From assembly GCA_964034945.1 (NCBI GenBank), contig OZ035960.1, positions 29,065,487 through 29,129,486 of the forward strand: DNA of 64,000 bases, written 5' to 3'. The stretch comes from Chrysopilus asiliformis (lineage: Eukaryota; Arthropoda; Insecta; Diptera; Rhagionidae). A model generated the notes under the pieces. The model worked only from the letters and a program-made list of their open reading frames with translations. It was not told the origin of the DNA and did not search any database. Shown in pieces: positions 62,658 through 64,000 of the stretch. Numbering within the stretch: the first letter of the stretch is position 1; the number at the start of each line of letters is the position of its first letter. The translations under genes were made by a program, and so were the position numbers.

Positions 62658-64000
62658 TGGGTACCGGACCTGGGTACCGGACCTTGGTACCGGACCTGGG
62701 TACCGGACCTGGGGTACCGGACCTGGGTACCGGACCTGGGTACCGGACCTGGGTACCGGACCTTGGTACCGTACCTGGGTACCGGACCTGGGTACCGGAC
62801 CTTGGTACCGGACCTGGGTACCGGACCTGGGTACCGGACCTGGGTGCCGGACCTGGGTACCGGACCTGGGTACCGGACCTGGGTACCGGACCTGGGTACC
62901 GGACCTGGGTACCGGACCTGGGTACCGTACCTGGGTACCGGACCTGGGTACCGGACCTTGGTACCGGACCTGGGTACCGGACCTGGGTACCGGACCTGGG
63001 TACCGGACCTGGGTACCGGACCTGGGTACCGGACCTGGGTACCGGACCTGGGTACCGGACCTGGGTACCGGACCTGGGTACCGGACCTGGGTACCGGACC
63101 TTGGTACCGTATCTGGGTTCCGGACCTGGGTACCGGACCTGGGTACCGGACCTGGGTACCGGACCTGGGTACCGGACCTTGGTACCGTATCTGGGTTCCG
63201 GACCTGGTACCTGGGTACCGGACCTTGGTACCGTACCTGGGTACCGGACCTGGGTACCGGACCTGGGTACCGGACCTTGGGTGCCGGACCTGGGTACCGG
63301 ACCTGGGTACCGGACCTGGGTACCGGACCTGGGTACCTGGGTACCTGGGTACCGGACCTGGGTACCGGACCTTGGGTGCCGGACCTGGGTACCGGACCTG
63401 GGTGCCGGACCTTGGTACCGGACCTGGGTACCGTACCTGGGTACCGGACCTGGGTACCGGACCTGGGTACCGGACCTGGGTACCGAACCTGAGTACCGTA
63501 CCTGGGTACCGTACCTGGGTACCGGACCTGGGTACCGGACCTGGGTACCGGACCTGGGTACCGAACATGGGTACCGAACCTGGGTACCGAACCTGGGTAC
63601 CTGGGTACCGAACCTGGGTACCGAACATGGGTACCGAACCTGGGTACCGTACCTGGGTACCGAACCTGGGTACCGAACCTGGGTACCGGACCTGGGTACC
63701 GGACCTGGGTACCGGACCTGGGTACCGGACCTGGGTACCGGACCTGGGTACCGGACCTGGGTACCGGACCTGGGTACCGGACCTGGGTACCGGACCTGGG
63801 TACCGGACCTGGGTACCGGACCTGGGTACCGGACCTTGGTACCGTACCTGGGTACCGGACCTGGGTACCGGACCTGGGTACCGGACCTTGGTACCGTACC
63901 TGGGGTACCGGACCTGGGTACCGGACCTGGGTACCGGACCTGGGTACCGGACCTGGGTACCGGACCTGGGTACCGGACCTGGGTACCGGACCTGGGTACC

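Larger units (their letters stand above)
55741..64000 (+). repeat. 13-bp satellite array, G-type (CGGAC) subfamily
   Basis: GGGTACCGGACCT units become frequent at 55,741 and dominate from about 56.6 kb to the end of the window, with islands of A/T-type (for example 57.12-57.42 kb and 61.43-62.12 kb). Characteristic variants are CCTTGGTACC, 14-bp units with an extra G (CCTGGGGTACC), 18-bp units with a doubled GGACC (near 59111, 59573, 59747), GTGCC and GTATCG. Ordinary 8-bp units are nearly absent. The array continues past the right edge. No gene seen. Confidence 0.95.

Noticed and set aside
1..64000. Telomeric repeat
   Set aside because: The 13-bp unit is unlike known telomere repeats, has no G-rich versus C-rich strand of the usual kind, and does not end inside the window.

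Overview
The window holds almost no unique DNA and no gene I can support. About 61.5 of 64 kb is one tandem satellite with a 13-bp unit, written GGGTACCGAACCT on the plus strand. It runs off both ends of the window. Two identical 1,225-bp AT-rich blocks interrupt it, at 15384-16608 and 27259-28483. A homogeneous array of this size, layered higher-order duplications and a non-coding inverted-repeat mobile element point to heterochromatic DNA of a eukaryote (pericentromeric, subtelomeric or similar). The sequence does not say which lineage.

Layout. 1-15383: satellite of A-type (CGAAC) and T-type (CGTAC) 13-mers with many 8-bp short units, plus CCCGGG, GAATC, GAACAT and TAACC variants. 15384-16608: element copy 1. 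16609-27258: the same kind of satellite. 27259-28483: element copy 2. 28484 to about 42.2 kb: the same satellite again, containing a 4.6-4.8-kb tandem duplication. About 42.2-55.7 kb: fewer 8-bp units, no CCCGGG units seen, and 610-bp and 1,537-bp tandem duplications. 55.7-64 kb: G-type units (CGGAC) take over, with CCTTGG variants, 14-bp and 18-bp units, short-period duplications (144, 174, 230, 325, 480 bp) and three copies of a locally inverted unit.

The two AT-rich blocks look like a non-autonomous DNA transposon (MITE-like). They have perfect 12-bp terminal inverted repeats (CCCAACTAACAA), a 2-bp CT target duplication, no plausible transposase, and a nearly perfect paralogous empty site at 12944/12945 within the same window. 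The two copies sit 11,875 bp apart and their satellite flanks are collinear. The pair therefore arose by duplication of a large satellite block after one insertion, not by two insertions.

The many very long reading frames on both strands are artefacts. A 13-bp unit without stop codons on either strand stays open in all six frames and encodes the same 13-residue peptide in each frame of a strand. None is annotated as a gene.
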